DNA of 13,099 nt from assembly GCA_934869045.1 (NCBI GenBank), contig CAKXAF010000038.1, forward strand, positions 1 to 13,099. The letters are read 5' to 3'. The translations under genes were made by a program, and so were the position numbers. This DNA comes from an uncultured Nitrososphaerota archaeon. Lineage in GTDB: Bacteria > Bacillota > Clostridia > Oscillospirales > Ruminococcaceae. Below the pieces are notes generated by a model, which did no database searches, was not told where the DNA came from, and worked only from the letters and a program-made list of their open reading frames with translations. Position 1 is the stretch's first letter; each line of letters starts with the position of its first letter. Of the stretch, positions 1 through 8,600 are shown in pieces.

Positions 1-211
1 CCTCAGGATCGGTCAGATCGGCCTGAAATACCTGGGCGCGGCGGCCCATGGCGGCAATCTCATCGGCAGTTTCCCGGGCGCGGGCAATGTTCCCGGCACA
101 GTGGACGGCGATATCCGCACCGCCCCGGGCCAGCTCCAGGGCAATGGCGCTGCCGATCCCCCGGCTGGAGCCGGTGACCAGCGCGCGTTTCCCTGTCAGG
201 TCAAATTCCAT
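1..211 (-). CDS. Short-chain dehydrogenase/reductase (SDR), N-terminal part only
   Basis: The first 70 residues of a classical SDR are visible; the gene continues beyond the left window edge. The protein opens MEFDLTGKRALVTG and carries the Rossmann dinucleotide-binding glycine motif TGSSRGIG at residues 13-20, followed by a helix and an acidic QADLTDPE segment near residues 62-69, where SDRs contact the adenine ring. The catalytic Tyr-Lys pair lies outside the window. The ATG at 211 is preferred over the in-frame ATG at 220 because the AGGAG at about 221-225 sits 9 bases from the former but directly abuts the latter. It follows the metallo-hydrolase gene by 24 bp and is probably the fourth gene of the same operon. 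By context it would oxidise or reduce a sugar acid or sugar derivative with NAD(P); the substrate cannot be told. Confidence 0.88.
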   Translation of the reverse strand, partial: MEFDLTGKRALVTGSSRGIGSAIALELARGGADIAVHCAGNIARARETADEIAAMGRRAQVFQADLTDPE

Positions 212-235
212 AAAAGGCATCTCCTCTTTCCAGTA

Positions 236-928
236 TCAGCGGACGGCTGCCAGAATTTCCTCCGGCGTAACCGGCCGCCCCAGCTCCATGATGTATCCGT
301 GCCGCACCCGAGAGGTGTACGCCTCCGGATCTTCGGTATTGCTGGCAAACATTCCGTAATGGGTGGGGATCGCCGCTTTCGGCTCCAGAACCTCCGTCAG
401 CCGGACAGCTTCCTCCGCATTCATGTTTCCAAGTTTGCCGTTGATGCATATAAAAAGGAACTCCGGCTTCACTGCGGCCATCTCCTCCAGCCGGGGGTTC
501 CACAAGGTGTCCCCTGTAAAGTAAAAGCTCCGGCCGCCCCATCTGGCCAGAATGCCCACCGCGTCAACCGAATGATCCGCAAAGACCGCTGTAAGGGCAA
601 AGTCCCCTACTGTTATTGTATCACCCAGGTCAAGCGTGCGGATGCGGGGGCAGCCAAGCTCCTCCAGGTGTTTCCGGCAGGAGGAAGGCGCACAGAAATC
701 GATGTGCGCCCGATCCATCCGGCAGATCGCGTCGGGATCCAGATGGTCCAGATGGTCGTGGGTGCAGATCACCGTCCCGGAGACCTCCTCCGGCCGGATG
801 GGCGGCTCCACCATCCGGGGCCGTCCCGCCACCCTGTTCACCGCGTCAGAAAGATACGGATCCAGAAATACCCGGGTCCCGCTGTCTTCCAGCAGATAGC
901 CGCTCTGGCCAAGCCAGGTAATGGTCAT
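236..928 (-). CDS. UlaG-like metallo-beta-lactamase-fold metallohydrolase
   Basis: A 230-residue cytoplasmic protein of the MBL-fold superfamily, of the COG2220/UlaG-like type. The metal-binding motif HxHxDH is THDHLDH, with H57, H59, D61 and H62. Further ligands fit H119 (ADHS), D140 (TGDT) and H190 (IPTHYGMF). No signal peptide is visible. UlaG itself opens L-ascorbate-6-phosphate lactone, and relatives hydrolyse lactones or phosphodiesters, so lactone hydrolysis in a sugar-acid pathway is plausible here but is inference. The ATG at 928 has GGAGG at 935-940 spaced 7 bases, and this site directly abuts the stop codon of the upstream aldolase-like gene, which suggests translational coupling. 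Confidence is high for the fold and low for the substrate. Confidence 0.9.
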   Translation of the reverse strand: MTITWLGQSGYLLEDSGTRVFLDPYLSDAVNRVAGRPRMVEPPIRPEEVSGTVICTHDHLDHLDPDAICRMDRAHIDFCAPSSCRKHLEELGCPRIRTLDLGDTITVGDFALTAVFADHSVDAVGILARWGGRSFYFTGDTLWNPRLEEMAAVKPEFLFICINGKLGNMNAEEAVRLTEVLEPKAAIPTHYGMFASNTEDPEAYTSRVRHGYIMELGRPVTPEEILAAVR

Positions 929-940
929 AAAAAAGCCTCC

Positions 941-1855
941 TTACAGCGCCGTCTGGGTGTCGTTGGGGTCGCCGCTGCGGGCCAGATCATATTCCCTGGA
1001 CCAGTCCAGCTCCCGGTATTCCTCGCCGCGGGGATCTGTCCGAATCCATTCCAGCAGCAGATCCAGCATCTCCTCTGTCCAAGTGTTGCGGTCGATCTGA
1101 GCAGTGGTAAACCGGTTCTGGGCGATCATTTCAAAGCCGAAATCATCCTTGACGTGAGTTTTCGCCGCGCCCTCCACCACGTCGGCCACCAGATGGCTGG
1201 GGATAAACAGCACGCCGCCGCCGGCCCCGAAAACCACGTCCCCGGGCAGGCAGACCGCCCCGCCGAAGTTGGTAATGGTGTTGAATCCAGTCATGACGAA
1301 TTCCCGGATAGGAGTGGGGTCGATGCCCCGATAGTAGACCTGGACGCCCTCCACCTTTTTCATCTGCTCCACATCCCGGACGCCGCCCCAGATCACCGCT
1401 CCGCCGCTTTTGGTGCGGGTTTTGATAGCGGTGGTCAGGTTCCCGCCCACAAAGGTGCCTTTGTAGATCTTGTCGTACATATCGGCCACCACCACGTCGC
1501 GTTCCATCAGAGAGTCGATAACCCACTGGTTATAATTTCCGCGGCGGCCCTCCTCCGAACCTTTCTGGAACATCAGCTCATGGAGGTCAGGGCGTGTGGG
1601 GCAGAAATTGCAGGTCACTGCCCGGCCCACCAGCTTCCGGCCATCGTCGTGGAGAGCCTGGAGGGGAGCCAGCCCTCCTCCCACAAACTGATTCTCGTAT
1701 CCCAGCACGAAGATGGGCTTCCACACCTCCTCCAGGGTCATGCCGTAGAGGGCGTCCAGGTATTTATCCGCCACTCTGGGCCGCCCGTCGGGCAGCCGTT
1801 CGCCCTTCCATTGAGGCGTCAGAGCAATGATCTCTTCCCGATCGTTGAAATTCAC
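941..1855 (-). CDS. RraA-family protein, probable 4-hydroxy-4-methyl-2-oxoglutarate-type aldolase
   Basis: A 304-residue protein of the RraA/HMG-aldolase family (COG0684). Signature stretches are a glycine-rich GGNL at 137-140 and GAVIWGGVRD at 152-161, in which R160-D161 matches the Arg-Asp pair that catalytic aldolases use with a divalent metal; RNase E regulators of the same fold usually lack the Asp. It is longer than the roughly 160-230 residues usual for the family, with extra N- and C-terminal segments. The GTG at 1855 is chosen because GGAG lies 8 bases upstream and the reading frame further upstream overlaps the end of the racemase-like gene. The gap to that gene is only 14 bp. By context it would cleave a 2-oxo acid made by the upstream dehydratase-like enzyme, releasing pyruvate or a similar product; this is inference. 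Such proteins are often misannotated as dimethylmenaquinone methyltransferase. Confidence 0.85.
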   Translation of the reverse strand: MNFNDREEIIALTPQWKGERLPDGRPRVADKYLDALYGMTLEEVWKPIFVLGYENQFVGGGLAPLQALHDDGRKLVGRAVTCNFCPTRPDLHELMFQKGSEEGRRGNYNQWVIDSLMERDVVVADMYDKIYKGTFVGGNLTTAIKTRTKSGGAVIWGGVRDVEQMKKVEGVQVYYRGIDPTPIREFVMTGFNTITNFGGAVCLPGDVVFGAGGGVLFIPSHLVADVVEGAAKTHVKDDFGFEMIAQNRFTTAQIDRNTWTEEMLDLLLEWIRTDPRGEEYRELDWSREYDLARSGDPNDTQTAL

Positions 1856-1869
1856 AGAAAAGTCTCCTT

Positions 1870-3217
1870 TCAGCTCCAGATGCGGTCGTTTGAAAACTCC
1901 TGGTCCCACTGGGAGGTAGACTCCCACATACCCGGGATGTTGGGGTTGATGTGCCGGGCGATCAGCTCCTCGTTGAGGCCGTCAAACCCCAGCCCCGGCT
2001 TTTCCGGAACGGTGATGAAGCCGTCCCGGATCAGAGGATCGGGCAGCCCCTTGACCAGATCTTTCCACCAGGGCACGTCCACCGAGTGGAATTCCAGGGC
2101 CAGAACGTTGTGCATGGCCGCCGCCGCGTGAACCGCCGCCATGCAGGCCACTGGGCTCTCCGCCATATGGACCGCCACCGCCACCCCGTAGTCGTCAGCG
2201 ATATCGGCGATTTTTTTCAGCTCCAGCGCCCCGCCGCAGGTGAGGACGTCCGGATGGACCACCGAAACGCCTCCGGCCCTGATAAGGGTCTCGAAGCTCT
2301 CCTTCAGGTAGATGTCCTCGCCGGTGCAGATTGGGGACGGTGGTGGAATTGCGCATCCGGACATACTGATCGGTGTACATCCAGGGGACCATGTCCTCCG
2401 CCCAAGCCAGGTTGTATGGCTCCATTCTCCGCAGAAAGCGGATACAGTCCTCCACGCAAACATGGCCGAAGTGGTCGATGGCCAGGGGGACCTCATACCC
2501 GATGACCGACCGCACCTCCCGGACGTAACGCTCCAGGATATCCAGCCCTTTTTCCGTCAGATGAATACCGGTGAAGGGGTGGGCCGTGGTAACAATCTGA
2601 TAGCTTTTCTGGCGCCTGACCATATCCGCTGTGACGGAGCCTCCCTGCACATTTAAAATATGGGGCGCGTAGGCTTTCATCTCTTCCAGATACCCCAACG
2701 GGGCGTTGAGCGCGCCGGGCTCGTCCAGGAGCAGGCCGATGCCCAGATCCATTTTCAGGAAGGTGAAACCCATCTCCAGCCGCTTTTTCAGGGCGCGCCC
2801 CATGTCCAGACCGGTGTGCTTGCCGTCTACGTCGGTGTCGCAGTAGACCCGCACCCGATCCCGGAACCGCCCGCCCAGCAGCTGGTAAAGGGGCACGCCG
2901 TAAGCCTTGCCCGCCAGATCCCACAGGGCGATCTCCACGCCGGAAACGCCGCCCCCCTGGCGGGAGTGGCCGCCGAACTGTTTGATCTTTCGGAAAAGCC
3001 GGTCCACGTCGCAGGGATTTTCCCCCAGCAGCCGGCTTTTGAGCATCAGCGCATAGGTTTTGCTGGAAGCGTCCCGGATCTCACCGTAGCCGGTAAGTCC
3101 CTGATTGGTTTCGATTTTCAAAAGGGTACAGCGCTTGGGAGCACCGTCGATGTCCGCAAAGCGCATATCAGTGATTTTCAGCTCCGATGGGCTGGAGCAG
3201 CGGTTAAAATCTGCCAT
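1870..3217 (-). pseudogene. Mandelate racemase/muconate lactonizing enzyme family protein, interrupted by a +1-base frameshift
   Basis: This is an enolase-superfamily enzyme of about 448 residues once one extra base is removed at 2331/2332. The upstream part (start ATG 3217, with AGGTGG shortly before it) covers the capping domain and half the barrel. It includes the LKMD strand (K155, D157) and metal ligands D248 (LAIDHFGH) and E274 (WAEDM). The reading frame then leaves the family right after STTVP (P295) and would end at 2195. The other frame continues with ICTGEDIYLKE, supplying E300, then D323 (HPD) and H350 (VAVHMAESPV), and stops at 1870. Spacings of 26, 26 and 27 residues for the ligands and the Asp-His dyad match the family well. 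As written, the product lacks the third ligand and the general acid/base, so it should be inactive unless the extra base is a sequence error. It is the first gene of the minus-strand operon. Family members dehydrate sugar acids or cycloisomerise sugar lactones. Confidence 0.88.
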
Positions 3218-3243
3218 AAACGACCACCTTTTTTCAAAAATGA

Positions 3244-3271
3244 TTGACTTTGCCGGCCGGCGTGCTATACT
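3244..3271 (+). promoter_or_regulatory. Sigma-A-type extended -10 promoter for the AraC gene
   Basis: TTGACT (3244-3249) and TATACT (3266-3271) are separated by 16 bp, and TG at 3263-3264 gives an extended -10 (TGCTATACT). Transcription would start near 3278 and run rightward into the regulator gene. The spacer contains the perfect 10-bp palindrome GCCGGCCGGC at 3252-3261, a possible operator. No equally good promoter was found for the divergent minus-strand operon, which must also start in this 138-bp region. Confidence 0.6.
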
Positions 3272-3285
3272 GTATTTATCATAAC

Positions 3286-3327
3286 GGAAGCGGCGGAGAA
3301 AATCATCACGAATCTTACCGCGCTTCC
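3286..3327 (+). other. Inverted repeat / possible leader stem-loop upstream of the AraC gene
   Basis: GGAAGCG (3286-3292) pairs with CGCTTCC (3321-3327). After a single bulged G at 3293, CGG (3294-3296) pairs with CCG (3318-3320), giving about 10 pairs around a 21-base loop. It lies downstream of the predicted transcription start and ends 17 bases before the GGAGG of the regulator gene. It has no run of T after it, so it is not an intrinsic terminator. It could be a leader structure or a protein-binding site; the function is unknown. Confidence 0.35.
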
Positions 3328-3355
3328 AAACTATTTTCCGATTGGAGGAACCGGC

Positions 3356-4240
3356 GTGACAGAGGCCTACCTTCCCGAGGCAGCCCGGGACAGCTATCTG
3401 CTGCATCTTTTTGAGGTGGAACCGGCCCCCGGTTCCCGCACCTTCCGGGAGCACCGGCACAGCTGGTTCGAAATTGTCCTGTTCAAGCAGGGCTATGGAA
3501 CCTATCAGACCGTCCGGAGATCCTACAGCATTCAGGAGGAGGACGTATTCGTCTTCGCCAGCAACGAGATCCACTCCATCACCGAGATCAGCGCCAGCCC
3601 CCGGATGCGGCTGATGAATCTGCACTTTGACCCCCGCTATTACCTGGACGCGCCTTACGACGGCCTGTCCCAGATGAATTTCGCCTTTTTCAGCGGCCAT
3701 GGGACGGAATTTGAAAACCGCCTCCCCCGGCAGCATCCGGCGACCATCCAGATCCGCAGCCTGCTCCGATCCATCGAAGGCGAGCTCCTGGAAAAAGGTC
3801 CGGAATATGCCTGGGCGGTCCGGGCGGAACTATCCCGTATCCTCCTTCTTCTGATCCGCCAGCTTCAATACGGCGCCCCGCGCTTTCCCGACGGAGGCGC
3901 CCGGCACACGGAGGCCGTCCGGGATGCTGTGGATTATATCCGCGGCCATCTGACCGAGGAGCTGACCTTGGAGGAGATTGCCCGGGCGGCGCGCCTCAGC
4001 CCCAACTACTTTTCCACCCTTTTCCGCCAGGTCAGCGGCCAGGCTCTCTGGGACTATGTCACGGCGCGGCGGATCGAACGGGCTATGCGGCTCCTGGAGC
4101 TGGACGGCGGACAGACCATACTGGACATTGCCACTCAGTGCGGCTTCAACAACACGGCGAACTTCAATAAAATGTTCAAAAAGCACACCGGCCGCACCCC
4201 CAGCGAATATCGAAAGCATGGCGTCAGCGCACTGTATTAA
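3356..4240 (+). CDS. AraC-family transcriptional regulator with N-terminal cupin sensor
   Basis: A 294-residue soluble regulator. The N-terminal half is a cupin-like effector domain starting around EHRHSWFEIVLF (residues 32-43), with the HRH and NEIHSI patterns usual for AraC arms. The C-terminal hundred residues form the double helix-turn-helix. The first HTH is ELTLEEIARAARLSPNYFSTLFRQ, shown here only as key residues L-x-x-I-A and S-x-x-Y-F-S-x-L-F. The second is at TILDIATQCGFNNTANFNKM, ending in the signature TGRTPSEYRK. The GTG start at 3356 is set by GGAGGA spaced 6 bases away; there is no ATG alternative nearby. It is transcribed divergently from the sugar-acid operon and stands 102 bp before the next plus-strand gene, so it may control either or both. 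The effector is probably a sugar or sugar acid, by inference. Confidence 0.93.
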   Translation: MTEAYLPEAARDSYLLHLFEVEPAPGSRTFREHRHSWFEIVLFKQGYGTYQTVRRSYSIQEEDVFVFASNEIHSITEISASPRMRLMNLHFDPRYYLDAPYDGLSQMNFAFFSGHGTEFENRLPRQHPATIQIRSLLRSIEGELLEKGPEYAWAVRAELSRILLLLIRQLQYGAPRFPDGGARHTEAVRDAVDYIRGHLTEELTLEEIARAARLSPNYFSTLFRQVSGQALWDYVTARRIERAMRLLELDGGQTILDIATQCGFNNTANFNKMFKKHTGRTPSEYRKHGVSALY

Positions 4241-4342
4241 GAGATGCCGTTTTTCAGCATTCTGCCGCTATATGCAAAGAATGTTACGAATTTTACCTCC
4301 TTCACCTGAAACACCGGGAAGGATGAAAGGAGAGGTTGCCGT

Positions 4343-5476
4343 ATGCGCGACTATTTTCATCAGCAGTCTCCTGTCCGCTTTATCTTTCCGGTGGACGGCG
4401 ACTGTTTGAACAGCCGAGATGGGACTCTGGAGGAGGGCCGTCTTTGGATCGAGGCGCAGGTTGCGGCGCCGGCAGGGGCGGACATCACTGTCAACGGTGC
4501 GGCGGCCCGGGAAACAGCGCCAGGGATCTGGAACGCCCGCCTTCCTCTGGAGGAGGGAAGAACCGGGCTTACCGCCGCGGACCGCGCTCATCCCGGCACA
4601 GGAGACCGAATCACTGTCTTCCGGCTGAAGGGTAAGGAGAAGGGCTTCCGTCTGTCAGTGGACGACAACATCCTTTTTTTGGAGGATCTTACCAAAAATC
4701 AACATCGGTATCACTCGCTCTTTGAGAATCCCTACCTGGCTCTGTACCGGTCCGTCCATGAGGAAACCGGGGCGTGTGTCCATCTGAATCTGTTTTACGA
4801 AACCGGAGATCTCTCCGCTTTCTCCGGTGAGCGTCCGTATTTCAATCTTTCCATGATGACCAGCCGCTTCCGCGAGGAGTGGAGGGCCAATGCCGATTGG
4901 CTGCGGCTATCCTTCCATTCCCGTACGGAGCACCCCGGGCCGCCCTACTCCACCCCCGAAGAGGACAAAATCGCCGGGGACTGCCAACTGGTTCAGCGGG
5001 AGATCCGCCGCTTTGCAGGTGATGAGACTCTTTCGGAGGTAACGACTGTCCATTTTTGCGCCTGTCCCATTGAGAATGTCCGCGCGCTGCGGGAACTTGG
5101 CGTCCGGGGACTGGCCGGGTTTACCGGCTGGGGGGACCAAGTCCGGCTGTCCTACCACTATCCGCCCGAGGTGGCGCAGCGAGTTGCGCAGCGGCATTTT
5201 TGGGTGGATACCGAGGAAAAAATCGGCTGTGCGCGGATCGATTCCACTTTGAACACCATTTCGCCGGAGGACCTGCCCGGCCAGCTGGAAAAAGCAGGCC
5301 AGTCAGGGGCGCAGAACGGGTTTCTGGAGTTCATGATCCACGAACAGTATTTCTACCCCGATTACTGCCGCTACATCCCGGAATTCGGGGATATGGTCTT
5401 TTCCGCCTGCCGCTTTGCCCGGGACCGGGGCTACATGGGCCAAAGCCTCAGCACCCTGTTCGCGGGGCTGTTCTGA
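4343..5476 (+). CDS. Uncharacterised protein, possibly related to polysaccharide deacetylases
   Basis: A 377-residue protein with no signal peptide or membrane segment. I cannot assign it firmly to a named family. The first 100 or so residues look beta-rich and the remainder looks like an alpha/beta barrel. Segments that recall the NodB-type carbohydrate deacetylase fold are VHLNLFYETGD (146-156), WLRLSFHSR with H192, a TTVHFCACP strand, and the late MIHEQYFYPDY with H333 and D340. The canonical NodB TFDDG and HxxxH motifs are not obvious, so catalysis is uncertain. The ATG at 4343 follows an AAAGGAGAGG region at about 4327-4336. The gene lies between the AraC regulator and the alpha-mannosidase, with a probable terminator after it, and is likely co-transcribed with the regulator. 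A role in removing a substituent from an imported glycan is a guess. Confidence 0.75.
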   Translation: MRDYFHQQSPVRFIFPVDGDCLNSRDGTLEEGRLWIEAQVAAPAGADITVNGAAARETAPGIWNARLPLEEGRTGLTAADRAHPGTGDRITVFRLKGKEKGFRLSVDDNILFLEDLTKNQHRYHSLFENPYLALYRSVHEETGACVHLNLFYETGDLSAFSGERPYFNLSMMTSRFREEWRANADWLRLSFHSRTEHPGPPYSTPEEDKIAGDCQLVQREIRRFAGDETLSEVTTVHFCACPIENVRALRELGVRGLAGFTGWGDQVRLSYHYPPEVAQRVAQRHFWVDTEEKIGCARIDSTLNTISPEDLPGQLEKAGQSGAQNGFLEFMIHEQYFYPDYCRYIPEFGDMVFSACRFARDRGYMGQSLSTLFAGLF

Positions 5477-5480
5477 TCGA

Positions 5481-5531
5481 AGACAGAAAATCCGTCACCT
5501 TCTTCATAATAACAAAGCAAACTCTCTGTCT
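5481..5531 (+). other. Weak inverted repeat followed by a T-rich tract
   Basis: AGACAGA (5481-5487) is complementary to TCTGTCT (5525-5531), and the right arm runs straight into TTTTATTTTT. The 37-base loop makes this a poor intrinsic terminator by itself, but it starts 5 bases after the preceding stop codon and may assist the hairpin just downstream. Confidence 0.25.
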
Positions 5532-5547
5532 TTTTATTTTTGCGGTT

Positions 5548-5585
5548 GAGATCCCGGCTTTGACCGGGGTCTCTTTCCATCTTCG
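5548..5585 (+). terminator. Probable intrinsic terminator after the 377-residue protein gene
   Basis: GAGATCCCGG (5548-5557) pairs with CCGGGGTCTC (5564-5573) around the 6-base loop CTTTGA, giving ten pairs. One pair is U-G in plus-strand RNA; in minus-strand RNA it would be an A-C mismatch, which supports rightward action. The following TTTCCATCTT is only moderately T-rich, so termination may be partial. The rest of this 206-bp gap up to the mannosidase holds a modest inverted repeat TGAAA...TTTCA (5586-5605) but no convincing promoter. Confidence 0.55.
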
Positions 5586-5682
5586 TGAAAAATGCGGAGA
5601 TTTCAGGCCGGAACGGTATAGACAAATCTGCCGCTTTGCGGTAATCTGCAAGTACACTCCTTTTCGGAAAGAAGGTATGTCA

Positions 5683-8600
5683 ATGAATACGCAATTTTCT
5701 CTGGAACGGGCACAGCGGATCCTCAAGGATTTGCAGGAAATGCTGATCCCTGCACGGATTCCGGTGACCTGCTACCGGATTTGGGATGGAAACCGTGAAG
5801 ACGGCGCTTTCTGCTCCACCGACGGCTGGGCGGAATGGGAGGCTGGAACGCCCTGGAGCGGTCTGGAGCGCCACCGCTGGTTCCGAACCGCGGTTGAAAT
5901 CCCGGCGGAGTTCGCCGGACGCACGGTGGAATTCGTCCTCACCACCGGCCGTGAGGGGCAATGGGACGCCACCAACCCACAGATGCTTTTCTATCTGGAC
6001 GGAAAGCCGGTCCAGGGCGTGGACGTCAACCACACCCATGTCCTGCTCAGCAGCTGTGCAGAGGCGGGACGGCGGTACGAAATCTCCTTTCTCGCCTTCA
6101 GCGGCTCGGTGCCGGGAGATTTGCTGCTGCGGACAGAGCTGGCTGTGCTGGACCGCAGGGTGGAAGCCTACTGGTACGACCTGAAACTGCCGGTGGACGC
6201 CGCGGCTCTGCTGGCCGGGCGGGATCCGGACAACTGCCGCCGCATTTTGGAGGTAGTGGAGCGTTCCCTGGACCGGGTGGATCTCCGGAACCCGGGGAGC
6301 GAAGCGTTTTACCGCTCTCTGGACGAGGCAGGCGCCGTCCTGCGGAACGCTTTTTACACCGTGCCTCGCCCTGGAGTCCCCACGGTCAGCGCCATTGGAC
6401 ACACCCACATCGACATCGCCTGGCTCTGGACCGTGGAGCAGACCCGGGAGAAGGCGGTACGAAGCTTCTCCACCGTCCTGCGGCTCATGGAGCAGTACCC
6501 TGATTACCGGTTCATGTCCAGCCAGCCGGTCCTTTACCAGTTCGTCAAGGAACAGCAGCCGGAGCTTTATGAGCAGATCAAGCGCCGGGTCGCTGAGGGC
6601 CGCTGGGAGGTGGACGGCGCCATGTGGCTGGAGGCTGACTGCAACCTCCCCGCCGGAGAATCCCTGGTGCGGCAGATTCTCAAGGGCCGCCGCTTTTTCC
6701 TGGAAGAATTCGGAAAGGAGAGCCGCAGTCTCTGGCTTCCCGACGTCTTTGGCTACAGCGCCGCCCTTCCCCAGATCCTGAAAAAATCCGGCATCGAGAC
6801 CTTTATGACCACAAAAATCTCCTGGAACCAGCAAAACCAGCTGCCCAACGATACCTTCCTCTGGCGTGGGCTGGACGGAACCGAAATTTTCGTCTACATG
6901 CCCACTACCTGCAATGCCCAGGCGGACACTGGGGCTGTCACCTTCAGCGAATCCCGCAATACTACCACCTACACCGGTGATATCACCCCCAACATGGCTT
7001 TGGGCACTTTTGGACGGTTCCAGAACAAGGATCTGACCGAGGACGCCCTGCTGCTGTTCGGCTACGGCGACGGCGGCGGCGGCCCCACCAAGGAAATGCT
7101 GGAAAGCGCCAAGCGTCTGCAATACGGCCTACCCGGTATTCCCCGGGTGGTGCAGCGGCCGGAAACCGACTTTCTCGCCGAGGTCCGGGAGAAAATCGCC
7201 GGGCTGCCGGAGATGCCTACCTGGGACGGGGAGCTTTACTTCGAACGGCACCGGGGCACCTACACCTCCGCAGCCAAAAACAAGCGGAACAACCGGAAAT
7301 CCGAGTTGCTTTACGAGGCGCTGGAAACTCTGTCTGTCACAGCAGCGGAGCTGGGACTCCCTTATCCGGCGGAGGAGCTCCGGAAGGGCTGGGACGTCAT
7401 TCTCCTCAACCAGTTCCACGACATCATCCCGGGGAGCAGCATCAGCGAGGTCTACCGTACCACAGACCGGGAATACGCGGAAATCCTCGAGATGGGCCGG
7501 GCGCTGTTCGGCGAACGGCTGGCTTTCCTCGCGTCCCGGGCAGGGACGGAGGGGGCTGCGGTGCTCCTCTACAATGCCCTGGGCTTTGACCGCAGCGATG
7601 TGGCGGAAATCCCCGTGCCGGAGGGCGGCCCCTTCGCCTGGGCCGTTTCAGAGAACGGGCGCGTCCCGGTTCAATATACCGAAGCCGGCACCCTGCTCTT
7701 TTACGCTCAGAACGTCCCGGCAGCGGGTTACCGGGTCTTCCGGCTGGAAAAGGGCGAAGCGGCCTCCGCGGCGGCAGGCGGCATGTCCTTTGAAAACGAA
7801 TTCTACCGGGCGGAATTCCGGGAGGACGGCTCCCTGATCTCTTTGGTGGAAAAAGAGAGCGGTCTGGATCTGATTCCCGCCGGAGACGCCGGAAATCTTC
7901 TGATGACCTATGAGGACCGGCCGGGCAACTGGGACAATTGGGATCTGGATGATTATTACCGCCGAAAGCCCTACCCAGCCGACACAAACAGCGGCGTCAC
8001 CGTATCGGAATGGGGGCCGGTTCGCTGTACCCTTCGCAGGAGCCTGCGGTTCTCCAATTCCACTGTCACCCAGAACATCCGCCTTTACCCGGATCTGCCG
8101 CGCATCGATTTTGAAACCGAAGCGGACTGGCAGGACAACAACCTTCTGCTCAAGGTGGAATTTCCTGTGGCGGTCAACGCCACCAAGGCCTCCTTTGAGG
8201 TGCAATTCGGCAACGTGGAGCGGGAGACAACCTGCAATCACAGCTGGGATTCCGCCAAATTCGAGACCTGTGGACACAAGTGGGCCGATCTTTCGGACAA
8301 CGGCGCGGGCCTGAGCTTATTAAACGACTGCAAATACGGCTACTGCGCGAAAAACGGCCGGCTGGAGCTGAGCCTCATCAAGGCGGGATGCTACCCCAAC
8401 GTCGACGCGGACCGGGGAGCGCACCGGTTCACCTACTCGGTTTACCCCCACCGGGGGCGCTGGCAGGAAAGTGCCACCGTGGAACAGGCCTATCAGCTGA
8501 ACGTCCCGCTGTACGGCGTTCCGGCATGCGGGGATGGGAGCCTTCCGAGCGCCTTCTCCATGTTCCGGTGCAGCCAGGAAAACTGCTTCCTCGAAATGGC

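Noticed and set aside
1856..1927. An upstream ATG start for the RraA-family gene giving 24 more residues.
   Set aside because: The extension overlaps the conserved end of the racemase-like gene, whereas the GTG at 1855 has a good ribosome binding site just after that gene's stop.
101..2131. A 676-codon open frame on the plus strand across the left operon.
   Set aside because: It lies antisense to three genes with clear family motifs, has no ribosome binding site and its translation is rich in Pro, His, Gly and Arg, as expected of a shadow frame in GC-rich DNA.
2325..2340. Programmed +1 ribosomal frameshifting at GTC CCC AAT in the racemase-like gene.
   Set aside because: There is no stop or rare hungry codon at the slip site and no known frameshifting in this family, so mutation or sequence error is simpler.
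3218..3300. A minus-strand promoter for the sugar-acid operon using TATGAT near 3278.
   Set aside because: No acceptable -35 hexamer lies 16-18 bp upstream, so I could not support a position.
4241..4342. A promoter or terminator between the AraC gene and the 377-residue protein gene.
   Set aside because: No hairpin with a T run and no paired hexamers were seen, so co-transcription is the simpler reading.
5680..7122. A 480-codon minus-strand open frame inside the mannosidase gene.
   Set aside because: It is antisense to the GH38 catalytic region, with low-complexity composition and no start signal.
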